DNA from: Agromyces soli
GTDB lineage: Bacteria > Actinomycetota > Actinomycetes > Actinomycetales > Microbacteriaceae
Length of the DNA: 64,000 bases
Direction of reading: 5' to 3'
Assembly: GCF_022811605.1 (NCBI RefSeq)
Contig: NZ_CP094533.1
Location: 3,348,001-3,412,000, forward strand
Shown: positions 24,977 to 33,866 of the stretch, one piece after another
Layout: every line of letters begins with the position of its first letter
How positions within the stretch are numbered: position 1 is the first letter of the stretch
Notes under the pieces: generated by a model
Database searches by the model: none
What the model was told of the DNA's origin: nothing
Seen by the model: the letters and a program-made list of their open reading frames with translations, nothing else
Position numbers and translations under genes: made by a program

Positions 24977-26563
24977 TCAGCCGAGCGGGGCCGCCCCGCC
25001 CGGTCCGCCCGTCGCTCGCCCCTCGGCCGGCTCGTCGACGCCGTCGCTCGCGAGCAGCTGCTCCTCCACCGTGCCGCCGTAGCCCTCGGCCTGCGGGTCG
25101 CCGTGCAGGCCGCCGGACACCGCGTACTCCTCCTCCGGGGAGAGCACCAGGCGGTGCCGGCCCCAGACGCCGAAGCCGACGAGCATCACGAGGTACACCA
25201 CCGCGATCGCGATGATCGCCGGCACGAAGGTCGGGTTCAGTAGGAAGCCGACGAAGATGAGCGCCGCGATGACGGCCGCGGCGATCGCCCCGGGCACGCC
25301 CCACGGGCTGCGGTACGGGCGGCTCGCGTTCGGGAACTTGCGGCGCAGCAGCACGAAGGCCACCATCTGCATGAGGTAGGCGAGCACCGCGCCCCACACG
25401 GCGATGTTGAGCACGATCGCGCCCGCGACGCCGCCCGCCCCGCCCGCGAGGTCGACGATGTTGAGCGCGACGAAGCCGATGATCGCCCCGGCGACGAGCG
25501 CGACCCAGGGGGTCTGCCGCGATCCGGTGAGCGAGAGGAACTTCGGGTAGTACCCGGCGCGGGACAACGAGTACATGTTGCGCCCGTAGGCGAACATGAT
25601 GCCCTGCAGCGAGGCGAGCAGGCCGACGAGCGCGAAGAGCGCGAGCACGGCGGCCGCGCCGTCGCCGACGATCGCCCGGAAGCCGTCGAGCAGCGGCTCC
25701 CCCGCGGTGCCGGTGGCCTCGGCGCCGATGACGCCGGTGTTCAGGAACAGCACGAGCAGGCCGGTGATGATGAGCGTCGCGCGGGCGATGAGACCGGCGC
25801 GCGGGATGTCCCGGACGGGGTCGTGCGATTCCTCCGCGGCGAGCGGGAGCTCCTCGATGCCGAGGAAGAACCACATCGCGAACGGCAGCGCGAAGAGGAT
25901 CGGCAGCACGCCGTGCGGCAGGAACGCCGTCTGGCCGGCGTCGGGCGCGATGTCCCAGAGCGCATCCCAGGAGAACTGGCCGGAGAACAGCGCCATGGCC
26001 GAGAACACGAGGATGATCGCGATCGAGATGATCGACACGACGATCGCGAACTTGAACGAGATGCTCGCCCCGGCCGCGTTGAGCGCGATGAACGCGAGGT
26101 AGAGGATGGCCCACCAGATCGGCGCCGGCATCGAGAAGCCGAGCAGCTCGCTCGTGATGCCGTCGGCGTACGCCGCCGAGAAGTAGACGATCACCGCGGT
26201 GGTGGCGACGTACTCGATGGTCTCCGCGAGGCCCGTGATGAAGCCGCCCCACGGGCCCATCGCCGCCCGCGAGAAGGAGTAGGCGCCGCCCGTGTGCGGC
26301 ATCGCGGAGCTCATCTCGCCGATGGAGAAGATCAGGCCGTAGTACATGACGATGAGCACGGCGAAGGCGATCAGCATGCCGCCAAAGCCGGCGAAGTCGA
26401 TGCCGAAGTTCCAGCCCGAGAAATCGCCGGAGATGACGGCGGCGACCGCGAGGCCCCAGAGCCCCCAGACGCCCGCCGAACGCTTGAGCCTGCGCTTCTC
26501 GAAGTACCCCTCGTCGGCCGTCGAATACGTGACGCCCGACACCTTGAGCGTGTCCTTGGCCAT
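24977..26563 (-). CDS. APC superfamily permease, ethanolamine permease-like
   Basis: 528 residues with 12 membrane helices and charged tails. The sequence pattern (SAGVWGLWGLAVAAVISGDFSGWNFG, EMSSAMPHTGGAYSFSRAAMGPWGGFITGLAE, FFLGIEELPLAAEESHDPVRD, NRS-type SRPYRSPWG) matches the ethanolamine permease subgroup of amino acid/polyamine transporters. The ATG at 26563 is chosen for its AAGGGAG ribosome site. It is divergent from the glutamine-synthetase-like gene, sharing a 222-bp control region with repeated AATGGTCG octamers, so it is probably the uptake system of the amine pathway. Confidence 0.88.
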   Translation of the reverse strand: MAKDTLKVSGVTYSTADEGYFEKRRLKRSAGVWGLWGLAVAAVISGDFSGWNFGIDFAGFGGMLIAFAVLIVMYYGLIFSIGEMSSAMPHTGGAYSFSRAAMGPWGGFITGLAETIEYVATTAVIVYFSAAYADGITSELLGFSMPAPIWWAILYLAFIALNAAGASISFKFAIVVSIISIAIILVFSAMALFSGQFSWDALWDIAPDAGQTAFLPHGVLPILFALPFAMWFFLGIEELPLAAEESHDPVRDIPRAGLIARATLIITGLLVLFLNTGVIGAEATGTAGEPLLDGFRAIVGDGAAAVLALFALVGLLASLQGIMFAYGRNMYSLSRAGYYPKFLSLTGSRQTPWVALVAGAIIGFVALNIVDLAGGAGGVAGAIVLNIAVWGAVLAYLMQMVAFVLLRRKFPNASRPYRSPWGVPGAIAAAVIAALIFVGFLLNPTFVPAIIAIAVVYLVMLVGFGVWGRHRLVLSPEEEYAVSGGLHGDPQAEGYGGTVEEQLLASDGVDEPAEGRATGGPGGAAPLG

Positions 26564-26645
26564 GGTGCTCCCTTGCATTCATGGCGCGCGCCGTTCGGGG
26601 GCGAGCGCGGGGGTGCGGTGTGTTGGCCACGATGATAGGGGCGTC

Positions 26646-26764
26646 AATGGTCGGCCGTACAGACCTTTCGTGAAGAAATGTCTCGGAAACATCCAGATCG
26701 GCTGCGAAGCATCCATTCCCAGCGGCGCGCACTCGTGATGTAATGGTCGCCACAACCGACCATT
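26646..26764. promoter_or_regulatory. Repeated AATGGTCG operator candidate in divergent amine-pathway promoter
   Basis: AATGGTCG occurs at 26646-26653 and 26742-26749, and its inverse CGACCATT at 26757-26764; the last two form a perfect 8-bp inverted repeat with a 7-nt spacer, 22 bp before the ligase ATG. The TGGTC/GACCA core resembles FadR-subfamily GntR operators, and a FadR-type regulator is encoded at the end of the operon. Confidence 0.6.
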
Positions 26765-26785
26765 CCACTCGAGGAGGAGCATCGA

Positions 26786-28153
26786 ATGTCGGCACCCACG
26801 GGACCCCTCACGCTCGACCAGCTGCGCAAGGCGATCGCCGACGACCACGTCGACACGGTCATCGTCTCGTTCACCGACATGCAGGGGCGCCTCGTCGGCA
26901 AGCGGGTCTCGGCCCGGCTCTTCCTCGAGGACGCCGCCGCGCACGGCGTCGAGGCGTGCAACTACCTGCTCGCGGTCGACGTCGAGATGAACACCGTCGG
27001 CGGCTACGCCATGTCGAGCTGGGAGCGCGGCTACGGCGACATGGCGCTCATCCCCGATTTCGCGACGCTGCGGATGGCGCCCTGGCTGCAGCAGACCGCG
27101 ATCGTCACCGCCGACCTCCGCTGGCTCGACGACTCCCCCGTCGAGCCCTCGCCCCGGCGCATCCTGCAGCGCCAGCTCGAGCGGCTCGCCGAGCGCGGCC
27201 TCACCGCCTTCGTCGGCACCGAACTCGAGTTCATCGTCTTCGACGACTCGTACCGCGAGGCCTGGCGCAAGGGCTACCGCGAGCTCACCGCGGCGAGCGA
27301 CTACAACATCGACTACGCCCTGCTCGCCTCCACCCGCATGGAACCGCTGCTGCACGACATCCGCCGCTCGATGGAGGGCGCCGGCATGTACTGCGAGGGC
27401 GTCAAGGGCGAGTGCAACCTCGGCCAGCAGGAGATCGCCTTCCGCTACGCCGACGCGCTCACCACCTGCGACAACCACTCGCTCTACAAGAACGGCGCGA
27501 AGGAGATCGCCGACCGGCACGGCAAGGCGCTCACCTTCATGGCGAAGTACGACGAGCGCGAGGGCAACAGCTGCCACATCCACATCTCGCTCCGCGGCAC
27601 GGGCGGCGAGGCGGTCTTCGCCGACGAGTCCGCCCCGCACGGCATGTCGAAGCTGTTCCGGCACTTCCTGGCCGGGCAGCTCGCCGCCATGCGCGAGCTC
27701 ACCCTGTTCTCCGCACCGAACATCAACTCCTACAAGCGCTACGTCGCCGGCAGCTTCGCGCCGACCGCGATCGCCTGGGGGCTCGACAACCGCACCTGCG
27801 CGCTCCGCGTTGTCGGCCACGGCCACGGCATGCGCGTCGAGAACCGGGTGCCGGGCGGCGACGTCAACCAGTACCTCGCCGTCGCCGCGCTCATCGCCGC
27901 GGGCCTGCACGGCATCGAGCAGGAGCTCGAGCCCGACGAGCTCTTCTCGGGCAACGCCTACGAGTCCGACGTCGCCCGGGTCCCCGCGACCCTCCGAGAG
28001 GCCGCCGAGCTCTTCGGGGCCTCGACGATCGCCCGCGACGCCTTCGGCGATGAGGTCGTCGAGCACTACCTGAACAACGCGCGCGTCGAGATCGCCGCCT
28101 ACGACGCGGCCGTGACGGACTGGGAGCGGGTTCGTGGCTTCGAACGACTCTGA
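26786..28153 (+). CDS. Glutamine synthetase family ligase, putative gamma-glutamylethanolamide/polyamine synthetase
   Basis: 455 residues with the GS beta-grasp N-terminus and catalytic barrel (FVGTELEFIVF metal site, CEGVKGECNLGQQEIAFRY, GNSCHIHISL, NSYKRYVAGSFAPTAIAWG, RVENRVPGGDVNQYLAVA). It lacks the regulatory adenylylation context of GlnA and is of the short GlnA3/GlnA4/PuuA type. Context (permease, gamma-glutamyl hydrolase, aldehyde dehydrogenase, SDR) suggests it gamma-glutamylates ethanolamine, as GlnA4 of Streptomyces coelicolor does, or another amine. SD AGGAGGAG precedes the ATG. Overlaps the next gene by 20 bp. Confidence 0.88.
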   Translation: MSAPTGPLTLDQLRKAIADDHVDTVIVSFTDMQGRLVGKRVSARLFLEDAAAHGVEACNYLLAVDVEMNTVGGYAMSSWERGYGDMALIPDFATLRMAPWLQQTAIVTADLRWLDDSPVEPSPRRILQRQLERLAERGLTAFVGTELEFIVFDDSYREAWRKGYRELTAASDYNIDYALLASTRMEPLLHDIRRSMEGAGMYCEGVKGECNLGQQEIAFRYADALTTCDNHSLYKNGAKEIADRHGKALTFMAKYDEREGNSCHIHISLRGTGGEAVFADESAPHGMSKLFRHFLAGQLAAMRELTLFSAPNINSYKRYVAGSFAPTAIAWGLDNRTCALRVVGHGHGMRVENRVPGGDVNQYLAVAALIAAGLHGIEQELEPDELFSGNAYESDVARVPATLREAAELFGASTIARDAFGDEVVEHYLNNARVEIAAYDAAVTDWERVRGFERL

Positions 28154-28964
28154 GCCGCAGCGCCTCCGGGCGGCGAGCGCGACCGCGCCGGTCATCGGCA
28201 TCACGACCTATCTCGAACGGGCGCAGACCGGGGTGTGGGACGTGCCCGCATCCTTCCTGCCGAAGGTCTACCTCGACGCCGTCACCGATGCGGGCGGCAT
28301 CGCCGTGCTGCTGCCGCCGCAGCCCGTGGACGCGCAGCTCGCGAGCCGGGTCCTCGCCTCGCTCGACGGGCTGATCGTGGCCGGCGGCGCCGACGTCGAC
28401 CCGGCCCGCTACGGGCAGCCCGCCCACGAGCGCACGGGTGCGCCCAGAGTCGATCGCGACGACTGGGAGGACGCGCTGCTGACCGCAGCGATCGACGACG
28501 GCGTGCCGTTCCTCGGCATCTGCCGCGGCGCTCAGATGCTGAACGTCGCCCTCGGCGGCACGCTGCACCAGCACCTGCCCGACGTCGTCGGCACCGAGGC
28601 GTACCAGCCGGCGCCCGCCGTGTTCGGCGAGACCACCGTGCGGATCGCCCCCGGTTCCCGCCTCGCGGGGCTCGTCGGCGAGACCGACGCCCTGCCCGTG
28701 CACGTCTACCACCACCAGGCGCTCGACCGCGTCGCCGACGGCCTCCTCGTGACCGCGCGCAGCGACGACGGGGTCATCGAGGCCGTCGAGCTGCCCGCCG
28801 CCCCGTTCGGCGTCGCCGTGCAGTGGCACCCGGAGGAGAACGCCCGCGACCGCCGGCTGTTCGCCGGCCTCGTCGAGGCCGCCCGGTCCCACCGCGCGAC
28901 CCGCGAGCACGCCCCCGCATCCGCCGCCCCCGCATCCGACGCCCCCGAGAGGACCGCGCCATGA
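28134..28964 (+). CDS. Gamma-glutamyl-gamma-aminobutyrate hydrolase family protein (peptidase C26)
   Basis: 276-residue class I glutamine amidotransferase-like hydrolase: VIGITTYLERA start, DGLIVAGGADVDPARYG, nucleophile cysteine in FLGICRGAQMLNVALGG, and QWHPEENA holding the catalytic His-x-Glu. Releases glutamate from gamma-glutamyl conjugates, the last step of the gamma-glutamylation route. GTG start within the ligase gene (20-bp overlap), indicating translational coupling. The C-terminal 25 residues are an Ala/Pro repeat-like tail (PASAAPASDAPE), with the next ATG overlapping the stop. Confidence 0.88.
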   Translation: MASNDSEPQRLRAASATAPVIGITTYLERAQTGVWDVPASFLPKVYLDAVTDAGGIAVLLPPQPVDAQLASRVLASLDGLIVAGGADVDPARYGQPAHERTGAPRVDRDDWEDALLTAAIDDGVPFLGICRGAQMLNVALGGTLHQHLPDVVGTEAYQPAPAVFGETTVRIAPGSRLAGLVGETDALPVHVYHHQALDRVADGLLVTARSDDGVIEAVELPAAPFGVAVQWHPEENARDRRLFAGLVEAARSHRATREHAPASAAPASDAPERTAP

Positions 28965-30316
28965 CGCACACCATCGTGAACCCCGCCGACGAGGAGTTCG
29001 TCACCGCCGTCGAGGGCGCCGACGTCGAGCAGACGGACGCCGCGATCGCCGCCGCCGCGCTGGCGCAGCGCGACTGGGCCGCCGCGGCGCCCGCCGACCG
29101 GGCGCGAGCGCTCCGCCGCTTCGCCGAAGCCGTCGACGGCGCCATCGAGGAGCTCGCGGCGATCGAGGTGCGCAACTCTGGGCATCCGATCGGCCAGGCC
29201 CGCTGGGAGGCGGGCCACGTCCGCGACGTGCTCGAGTACTACTCGGCCGCCCCCGAGCGGTTGTTCGGCCGGCAGATCCCGGTCGCGGGTGGCCTCGACG
29301 TCACCTTCCAGGAGCCGCTCGGCGTCGTCGGGGTCATCACGCCGTGGAATTTCCCCATGACGATCGCCTCGTGGGGCTTCGCGCCGGCGCTCGCCGCCGG
29401 CAACGCGGTGGTGCTGAAGCCCGCGGAGTGGACGCCGCTCACGAGCCTCCGACTCGCCGAGCTCGCACTCGAGTCCGGGCTGCCGGAGGGGCTGTTCCAG
29501 GTGATCCCGGGTCGGGGCTCGGTGGTCGGCGAGCGGTTCGTGACGAACGAGACGGTGCGGAAGGTCGTCTTCACCGGCTCCACGGAGGTCGGTCAGCGCA
29601 TGATGGCCGGCTGCGCCGCGCAGGTGAAGCGGGTGACCCTCGAGCTCGGCGGCAAGAGCGCGAACATCGTCTTCGCCGACGCCGACCTCGAGCGCGCGGC
29701 GGCCACCGCGCCGTACGGCGTGTTCGAGAACGCCGGCCAGGACTGCTGCGCGCGCAGCCGCATCCTCGTCGAGCGCAGCGTGTACGAGCGCTTCATGGAG
29801 CTGCTCGAACCCGCCGTGCAGGGCGTGAAGGTCGGCGACCCCCGCGACGAGGCGACGGAGATGGGCCCCCTCGTCGCGGCGGCGCACCGCGAGCGGGTGC
29901 GCGAGTTCGTGCCCGACGACCGCGACGTCGCGTTCCGCGGCAGCGCACCGGACGGCCCGGGGTTCTGGTTCCCGCCGACGGTGCTGACCCCGGCCCGCGA
30001 CGCCCGCACCGCGACGGAGGAGATCTTCGGCCCGGTCGTGTCGGTCTTCCCCTTCGACGACGAGGCGGATGCGGTCGCGTTCGCCAATGCCGGCCGCTTC
30101 GGGCTGTCCGGCTCGATCTGGACGCGGGACATCGGCCGCGGCATCCGCGTCGCCCGCGGCGTCGAGTCCGGCAACCTCTCCGTGAACTCGCACTCCTCCG
30201 TGCGCTACTCGACGCCGTTCGGCGGGTTCAAGCAGTCCGGGCTCGGCCGCGAGCTCGGACCCGACGCCCCCGCCGCCTTCACCGAGACGAAGAACGTCTT
30301 CATCGCCGTCGACTGA
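28961..30316 (+). CDS. NAD(P)-dependent aldehyde dehydrogenase
   Basis: 451-residue full-length ALDH. VIGVITPWNFP-type cofactor entry (GVVGVITPWNFPM), VLKPAEWTPL, FTGSTEVGQ, general base E228 in VTLELGGKSAN, and catalytic C262 in NAGQDCC. Ends with KQSGLGRELG. In the pathway it would oxidise the gamma-glutamyl aldehyde to the acid. ATG overlaps the previous stop (ATGA). Slightly short at the N-terminus compared with about 480-residue homologues but with no missing motif. Confidence 0.92.
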   Translation: MTHTIVNPADEEFVTAVEGADVEQTDAAIAAAALAQRDWAAAAPADRARALRRFAEAVDGAIEELAAIEVRNSGHPIGQARWEAGHVRDVLEYYSAAPERLFGRQIPVAGGLDVTFQEPLGVVGVITPWNFPMTIASWGFAPALAAGNAVVLKPAEWTPLTSLRLAELALESGLPEGLFQVIPGRGSVVGERFVTNETVRKVVFTGSTEVGQRMMAGCAAQVKRVTLELGGKSANIVFADADLERAAATAPYGVFENAGQDCCARSRILVERSVYERFMELLEPAVQGVKVGDPRDEATEMGPLVAAAHRERVREFVPDDRDVAFRGSAPDGPGFWFPPTVLTPARDARTATEEIFGPVVSVFPFDDEADAVAFANAGRFGLSGSIWTRDIGRGIRVARGVESGNLSVNSHSSVRYSTPFGGFKQSGLGRELGPDAPAAFTETKNVFIAVD

Positions 30317-30368
30317 GCCGGCCCGCCACGCCTCGCCCCGATCCGACCATCGCAACCCAGGGAGCACC

Positions 30369-31157
30369 ATGACCGTCACCCCGCTCGACCTCACCCAGCG
30401 CCTGGCCGGGCGCGTCGCCGTCATCACCGGCGGCGCCTCCGGCATCGGCCTCGCCACCGCGCGCCGCCTCGCGGCGGAGGGCGCGAAGGTCGTCATCGGC
30501 GACCTCGACCCGACGAGCGGCGCGGCCGCGGCGAGCGACGTCGACGGCCTCTTCGTCCAGCTCGACGTCACCGAGGAGGCGCAGGTCGACCACCTCTTCG
30601 ACGAGGCCGCGCGGGTCTACGGCTCGGTGGACATCGCCTTCAACAACGCGGGCATCTCCCCGCCCGATGACGACTCCATCGAGACGACCGAGCTGCCGGC
30701 CTGGCAGAAGGTGCAGGACGTCAACCTGAAGAGCGTGTACCTGTGCTCGCGGGCCGCGCTCCGGCACATGGTCGCGCAGGGCCGCGGCTCGATCATCAAC
30801 ACCGCCTCCTTCGTCGCGGTACTGGGCTCGGCCACCTCGCAGATCTCGTATACGGCGTCGAAGGGCGGCGTGCTCGCGATGAGCCGCGAGCTCGGCGTGC
30901 AGTTCGCGAGGCAGGGCATCCGGGTGAACGCGCTCTGCCCGGGCCCGGTCAACACCCCGCTGCTGCAGGAGCTGTTCGCGAAGGACCCCGAGCGGGCGCA
31001 GCGCCGGCTCGTGCACGTGCCGGTCGGGCGCTTCGCGAACCCGGAGGAGCTCGCGGCGGCGGTCGCCTTCCTCGCGAGCGACGATGCCTCGTTCATCACC
31101 GGCTCGACCTTCCTCGTCGACGGCGGCATCAGCGCCGCCTACGTCACGCCCCTCTAG
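30369..31157 (+). CDS. Short-chain dehydrogenase/reductase (SDR)
   Basis: 262-residue classical SDR: TGGASGIG cofactor motif, D at the end of strand 2 (GDLDPT, NAD preference), NNAG, catalytic Ser in NTASF, and the YTASK motif (YxxxK), then PGPVNTPL and a C-terminal VDGGISAAYV. Annotated elsewhere as 3-oxoacyl-ACP reductase-like, but in this operon it most plausibly oxidises the hydroxyl of gamma-glutamylethanolamide to the aldehyde (inference). 52-nt gap from the ALDH gene with GGGAGC before the ATG. Confidence 0.9.
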   Translation: MTVTPLDLTQRLAGRVAVITGGASGIGLATARRLAAEGAKVVIGDLDPTSGAAAASDVDGLFVQLDVTEEAQVDHLFDEAARVYGSVDIAFNNAGISPPDDDSIETTELPAWQKVQDVNLKSVYLCSRAALRHMVAQGRGSIINTASFVAVLGSATSQISYTASKGGVLAMSRELGVQFARQGIRVNALCPGPVNTPLLQELFAKDPERAQRRLVHVPVGRFANPEELAAAVAFLASDDASFITGSTFLVDGGISAAYVTPL

Positions 31158-31167
31158 GCTCGGAAGC

Positions 31168-31902
31168 ATGGACGAGCGGGGAGCGGAGCAGCCGGGCATG
31201 CTGGACGCCGGCCTGCTGCTGCGGCCCGCCCGGCCGGCGAACGCCTTCGAGGAGACCGTGCAGCGGCTGCTGCAGACCATCCGGCTCGGGCTCATCGCGC
31301 CCGGAGAGCGCCTGCCGGCCGAGCGCGAGCTCGCGGCGACCCTCGAGGTCAGCCGGGACACCCTCCGCGAGGCGATCGGCTCGCTCGCGGACGCCGGCTG
31401 GGTCGTCGCCCGGCGCGGCCGCTACGGCGGCACCTTCGTCTCCGATCCCCTGCCCGAGCCCGGGCCCGGCGTGCCCCGGCCGATCGAGCGGCGGGCGCTC
31501 GACGACACCCTGGCGCTGCGCGCCGTCGTCGAGGTCGGCGTGGCGCGGCGAGCCGCCGAGAGCGAGCTGAGCGCCGCCGACCGGGAACGCCTCTGGCAGG
31601 CGCACCTCGCCTGCGGACAGGCGGACGAGGCGGGCTACCGGGTCGCGGACTCCCGACTGCACCTCGTCATCGCCGAGGTGGTCGGGGCCGAGTCGGTGAC
31701 CCCGCTCGTCGCCGAGGTGCGGATGCGCATCAACGAACTGCTGGACGGCATCCCGCTGCTCGCGCCGAACATCTCGCACTCCGACGAGCAGCACGGCGCG
31801 ATCGTCTCGGCGATCCTGAAGGGCAGCCCCGACGAGGCGGCGCAGGCCATGGCCGAGCACCTCATCGGCACCGAGGCGCTGCTGCGCGGCTTCTACGGCT
31901 GA
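31168..31902 (+). CDS. FadR/GntR family transcriptional regulator
   Basis: 244 residues. An N-terminal winged helix (IRLGLIAPGERLPAERELAATLEVSRDTLREAI, ARRGRYGGTFV) is followed by an all-helical FCD effector domain with metal-binding-type residues (TLALRAVVEVGVARRAAE, DSRLHLVIAEVVG, SHSDEQHGAIVSAIL). Likely local repressor of the amine cassette, recognising the AATGGTCG inverted repeat. TAGGCT 7 nt before the ATG implies it also has its own leaderless promoter, overlapping the SDR stop. Confidence 0.88.
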   Translation: MDERGAEQPGMLDAGLLLRPARPANAFEETVQRLLQTIRLGLIAPGERLPAERELAATLEVSRDTLREAIGSLADAGWVVARRGRYGGTFVSDPLPEPGPGVPRPIERRALDDTLALRAVVEVGVARRAAESELSAADRERLWQAHLACGQADEAGYRVADSRLHLVIAEVVGAESVTPLVAEVRMRINELLDGIPLLAPNISHSDEQHGAIVSAILKGSPDEAAQAMAEHLIGTEALLRGFYG

Positions 31903-31919
31903 GCTCGCGCGCACGCGGA

Positions 31920-31948
31920 ACGGGGGCGCGCCGTCGGCGCGCCCCCGT
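31920..31948. terminator. Strong terminator hairpin after the amine operon
   Basis: ACGGGGGCGCGCC at 31920-31932 pairs with GGCGCGCCCCCGT at 31936-31948 across a 3-nt loop. Between the regulator gene and the convergent DUF4190 gene; likely works for both. Confidence 0.82.
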
Positions 31949-31962
31949 CCGTGGTGCGGGCG

Positions 31963-32310
31963 TCAGAACGCGGTCGCGAAGAAGGGCAGGAACGGCAGTG
32001 TGAGCGCGCCGAAGGCGAGCATGCCGAAGCCGACGAGCACGGTGCCGACGAGCATCACGGTGTTGAGCACGACGCCCCAGATCGCCATGGTGCGCGAGGC
32101 GGGCTCACGCTGGAGGCCGACGATGCCGAGCACGAGACCGCCGATCGGCACCAGGAACGTGAAGCCGGCGACGATCGACACGAGCCCGAGCACGAGGCTC
32201 GCGATCGAGAAGCCGTTCGTCTCGGCCGCCCGGGGCTGCGCCGGGGCGGGCTGCTGAGCCCCGCCCGCCGGGTGGACGGGGGTGACGGTGGGATCGATGG
32301 TGGTGGTCAT
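31963..32310 (-). CDS. DUF4190 family membrane protein
   Basis: 115 residues: a Thr/Pro/Ala-rich cytoplasmic N-terminus (about 33 residues) and two hydrophobic helices. NGFSIASLVLGLVSIVAG, then LVLGIVGLQRE, is the DUF4190 pattern; a second helix (MAIWGVVLNTVMLVGTVLVGFGM) follows. Function unknown. The start is the ATG preceding TTTIDPTV. A GGGGATATCCCC palindrome lies 38 bp upstream. Confidence 0.8.
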   Translation of the reverse strand: MTTTIDPTVTPVHPAGGAQQPAPAQPRAAETNGFSIASLVLGLVSIVAGFTFLVPIGGLVLGIVGLQREPASRTMAIWGVVLNTVMLVGTVLVGFGMLAFGALTLPFLPFFATAF

Positions 32311-32347
32311 GGCTCCAACGCTACGGATCGCGCCGCGACGTCGGTAT

Positions 32348-32359
32348 GGGGATATCCCC
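32348..32359. promoter_or_regulatory. GGGGATATCCCC palindrome upstream of DUF4190 gene
   Basis: A perfect 12-bp palindrome 38 bp upstream of the DUF4190 start codon, in the 89-bp gap after the glpD-like stop. It could overlap a promoter (TATCCC on either strand) and act as an operator; nothing more can be said. Confidence 0.4.
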
Positions 32360-32399
32360 CGATTCCGACCCCGAGCGGACCCGACCCCGGGCTGCGGGC

Positions 32400-33866
32400 T
32401 CACCCCTCGGCGAGCGCCTCGGCGACGAGCTGCTCGACGACGGGCAGGCAGCGCTCCCGCTCGGCGGCGATGAAACCGATCCTGGTGCGCCGATCGAGCA
32501 CGTCGTCGGCGGTGAGCGCGCCCTCGACGCGCACGGCGTACTCGACGTCGGCGCGACGCACGGGGACGCCCTCGGCGATCGGCTCGGCCGCGTCCGCCAG
32601 GCGGGCTCGGGCGAGGGCGTCGTCGACCTCGACGAGCCGCAGGCGGGCGGTGCGACTCGGCGGCGCCGCGATCGCCCGTGTCGCCACCGCGAGGTCGACG
32701 GCGTCCTCCGCCATCCGCCGGTACGTCGTGAGCTTGCCGCCGAGCACGGAGACGAAGCCGGCGCCCGAGACGGCGACGAGGTGGCGCCGGGAGAGGTCGG
32801 CCGTGCGGTCGGCGCCGCTGTCGATGAGCGGCCGCAGCCCGGCGAACGCGCCGAGCATCTGCTCGCGCCGGACCGGCGTCGCGACGACCCGGTTCAGGCT
32901 CGCGAGGAGGAAGGCGATCTCGGCCTCGCTCGGCACCGGCACCTCCGGCACGGGCCCCGGCGCATCCTCGTCGGTGAGCCCGACCACGACGCGGCCGGAG
33001 CGCTGCGGCAGGGCGAACACGTAGCGGCTGATCGAGCCCTCGTGCGGGATCGTCAGCGCCGCGGACGGGTGGCCGAGGAGCGCGCCGTCGAGCACGAGAT
33101 GGGTGCCGCGGCTCGGTCGCACGGCGATGCCGTCGTCGAGGCCTCCGGCCCAGACGCCCGTCGCGTTCACGACGGCCCGCGCGCGGAGCTCGAAGCGCTC
33201 CCCGCTCAGCGCGTCCACCACCGCGGCGCCGTCGGCGCGAAGTCGGAGCGCGCGCACACGGGTGAGGATCCGCGCCCCGTGCGCTGCGGCCGTGCGGGCG
33301 ACGGTGACCACGAGCTTCGCGTCGTCGACGAGCTGCCCGTCGTACGAGAGCATCCCGCCGCGCAGGCCCCGCCGCTCGAGCGCCGGCACCAGCCGCCGCG
33401 CCGTGCCGGCCGTGACGGGCCGCGGCGGCGGCAGCACCCTCCGCGGGGTGCGTGCCTGCACGCGGAGCAGGTCCCCGAGGCCCATGCCGACCGCCCCGGC
33501 GGCACGCTGACGGAGCGAGACGCCCGGCAGGAACGGGAGGAGCTGCGGCAGCGGCCGGATGAGGTGCGGCGCGATCGCGGTCATCAGCAGCTGGCGCTCG
33601 GCGGCGCTCTCCCTGGCGGTCGCCACGTCGCCGGTCGCCAGGTAGCGGAGCCCGCCGTGCACGAGCTTCGAGCTCCATCGGCTCGTGCCGAAGGCGAGAT
33701 CCTGCGCCTCGACGAGCACGACGTGGAGCCCCCGCGAGGCCGCGTCGAGCGCGACCCCGGCTCCCGTGATGCCGCCGCCGACGACGAGCAGATCCGCCGT
33801 CTCGCCGGCGGCGCGCTCGAGCTCCCGGCTGCGGCGGCCGGCATCGAGCGCGTCGGGACCGGTCAT
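32400..33866 (-). CDS. Glycerol-3-phosphate dehydrogenase/oxidase
   Basis: 488-residue FAD enzyme of the GlpD family: DLLVVGGGITGAGVALDAASRGL dinucleotide fold, DLAFGTSRWSSKLVHGGLRYL (family hallmark), RYVFALPQRSGRVVVGLTDEDAP, SGAGFVSVLGGKLTTYRRMAEDAVD, and a helical C-terminal domain. Converts sn-glycerol-3-phosphate to dihydroxyacetone phosphate. Shorter than E. coli GlpD by few residues in the C-terminal cap. ATG overlaps the TetR stop (ATGA), so both form one unit, as glpD1 and Rv2250c do in mycobacteria. Confidence 0.92.
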   Translation of the reverse strand: MTGPDALDAGRRSRELERAAGETADLLVVGGGITGAGVALDAASRGLHVVLVEAQDLAFGTSRWSSKLVHGGLRYLATGDVATARESAAERQLLMTAIAPHLIRPLPQLLPFLPGVSLRQRAAGAVGMGLGDLLRVQARTPRRVLPPPRPVTAGTARRLVPALERRGLRGGMLSYDGQLVDDAKLVVTVARTAAAHGARILTRVRALRLRADGAAVVDALSGERFELRARAVVNATGVWAGGLDDGIAVRPSRGTHLVLDGALLGHPSAALTIPHEGSISRYVFALPQRSGRVVVGLTDEDAPGPVPEVPVPSEAEIAFLLASLNRVVATPVRREQMLGAFAGLRPLIDSGADRTADLSRRHLVAVSGAGFVSVLGGKLTTYRRMAEDAVDLAVATRAIAAPPSRTARLRLVEVDDALARARLADAAEPIAEGVPVRRADVEYAVRVEGALTADDVLDRRTRIGFIAAERERCLPVVEQLVAEALAEG

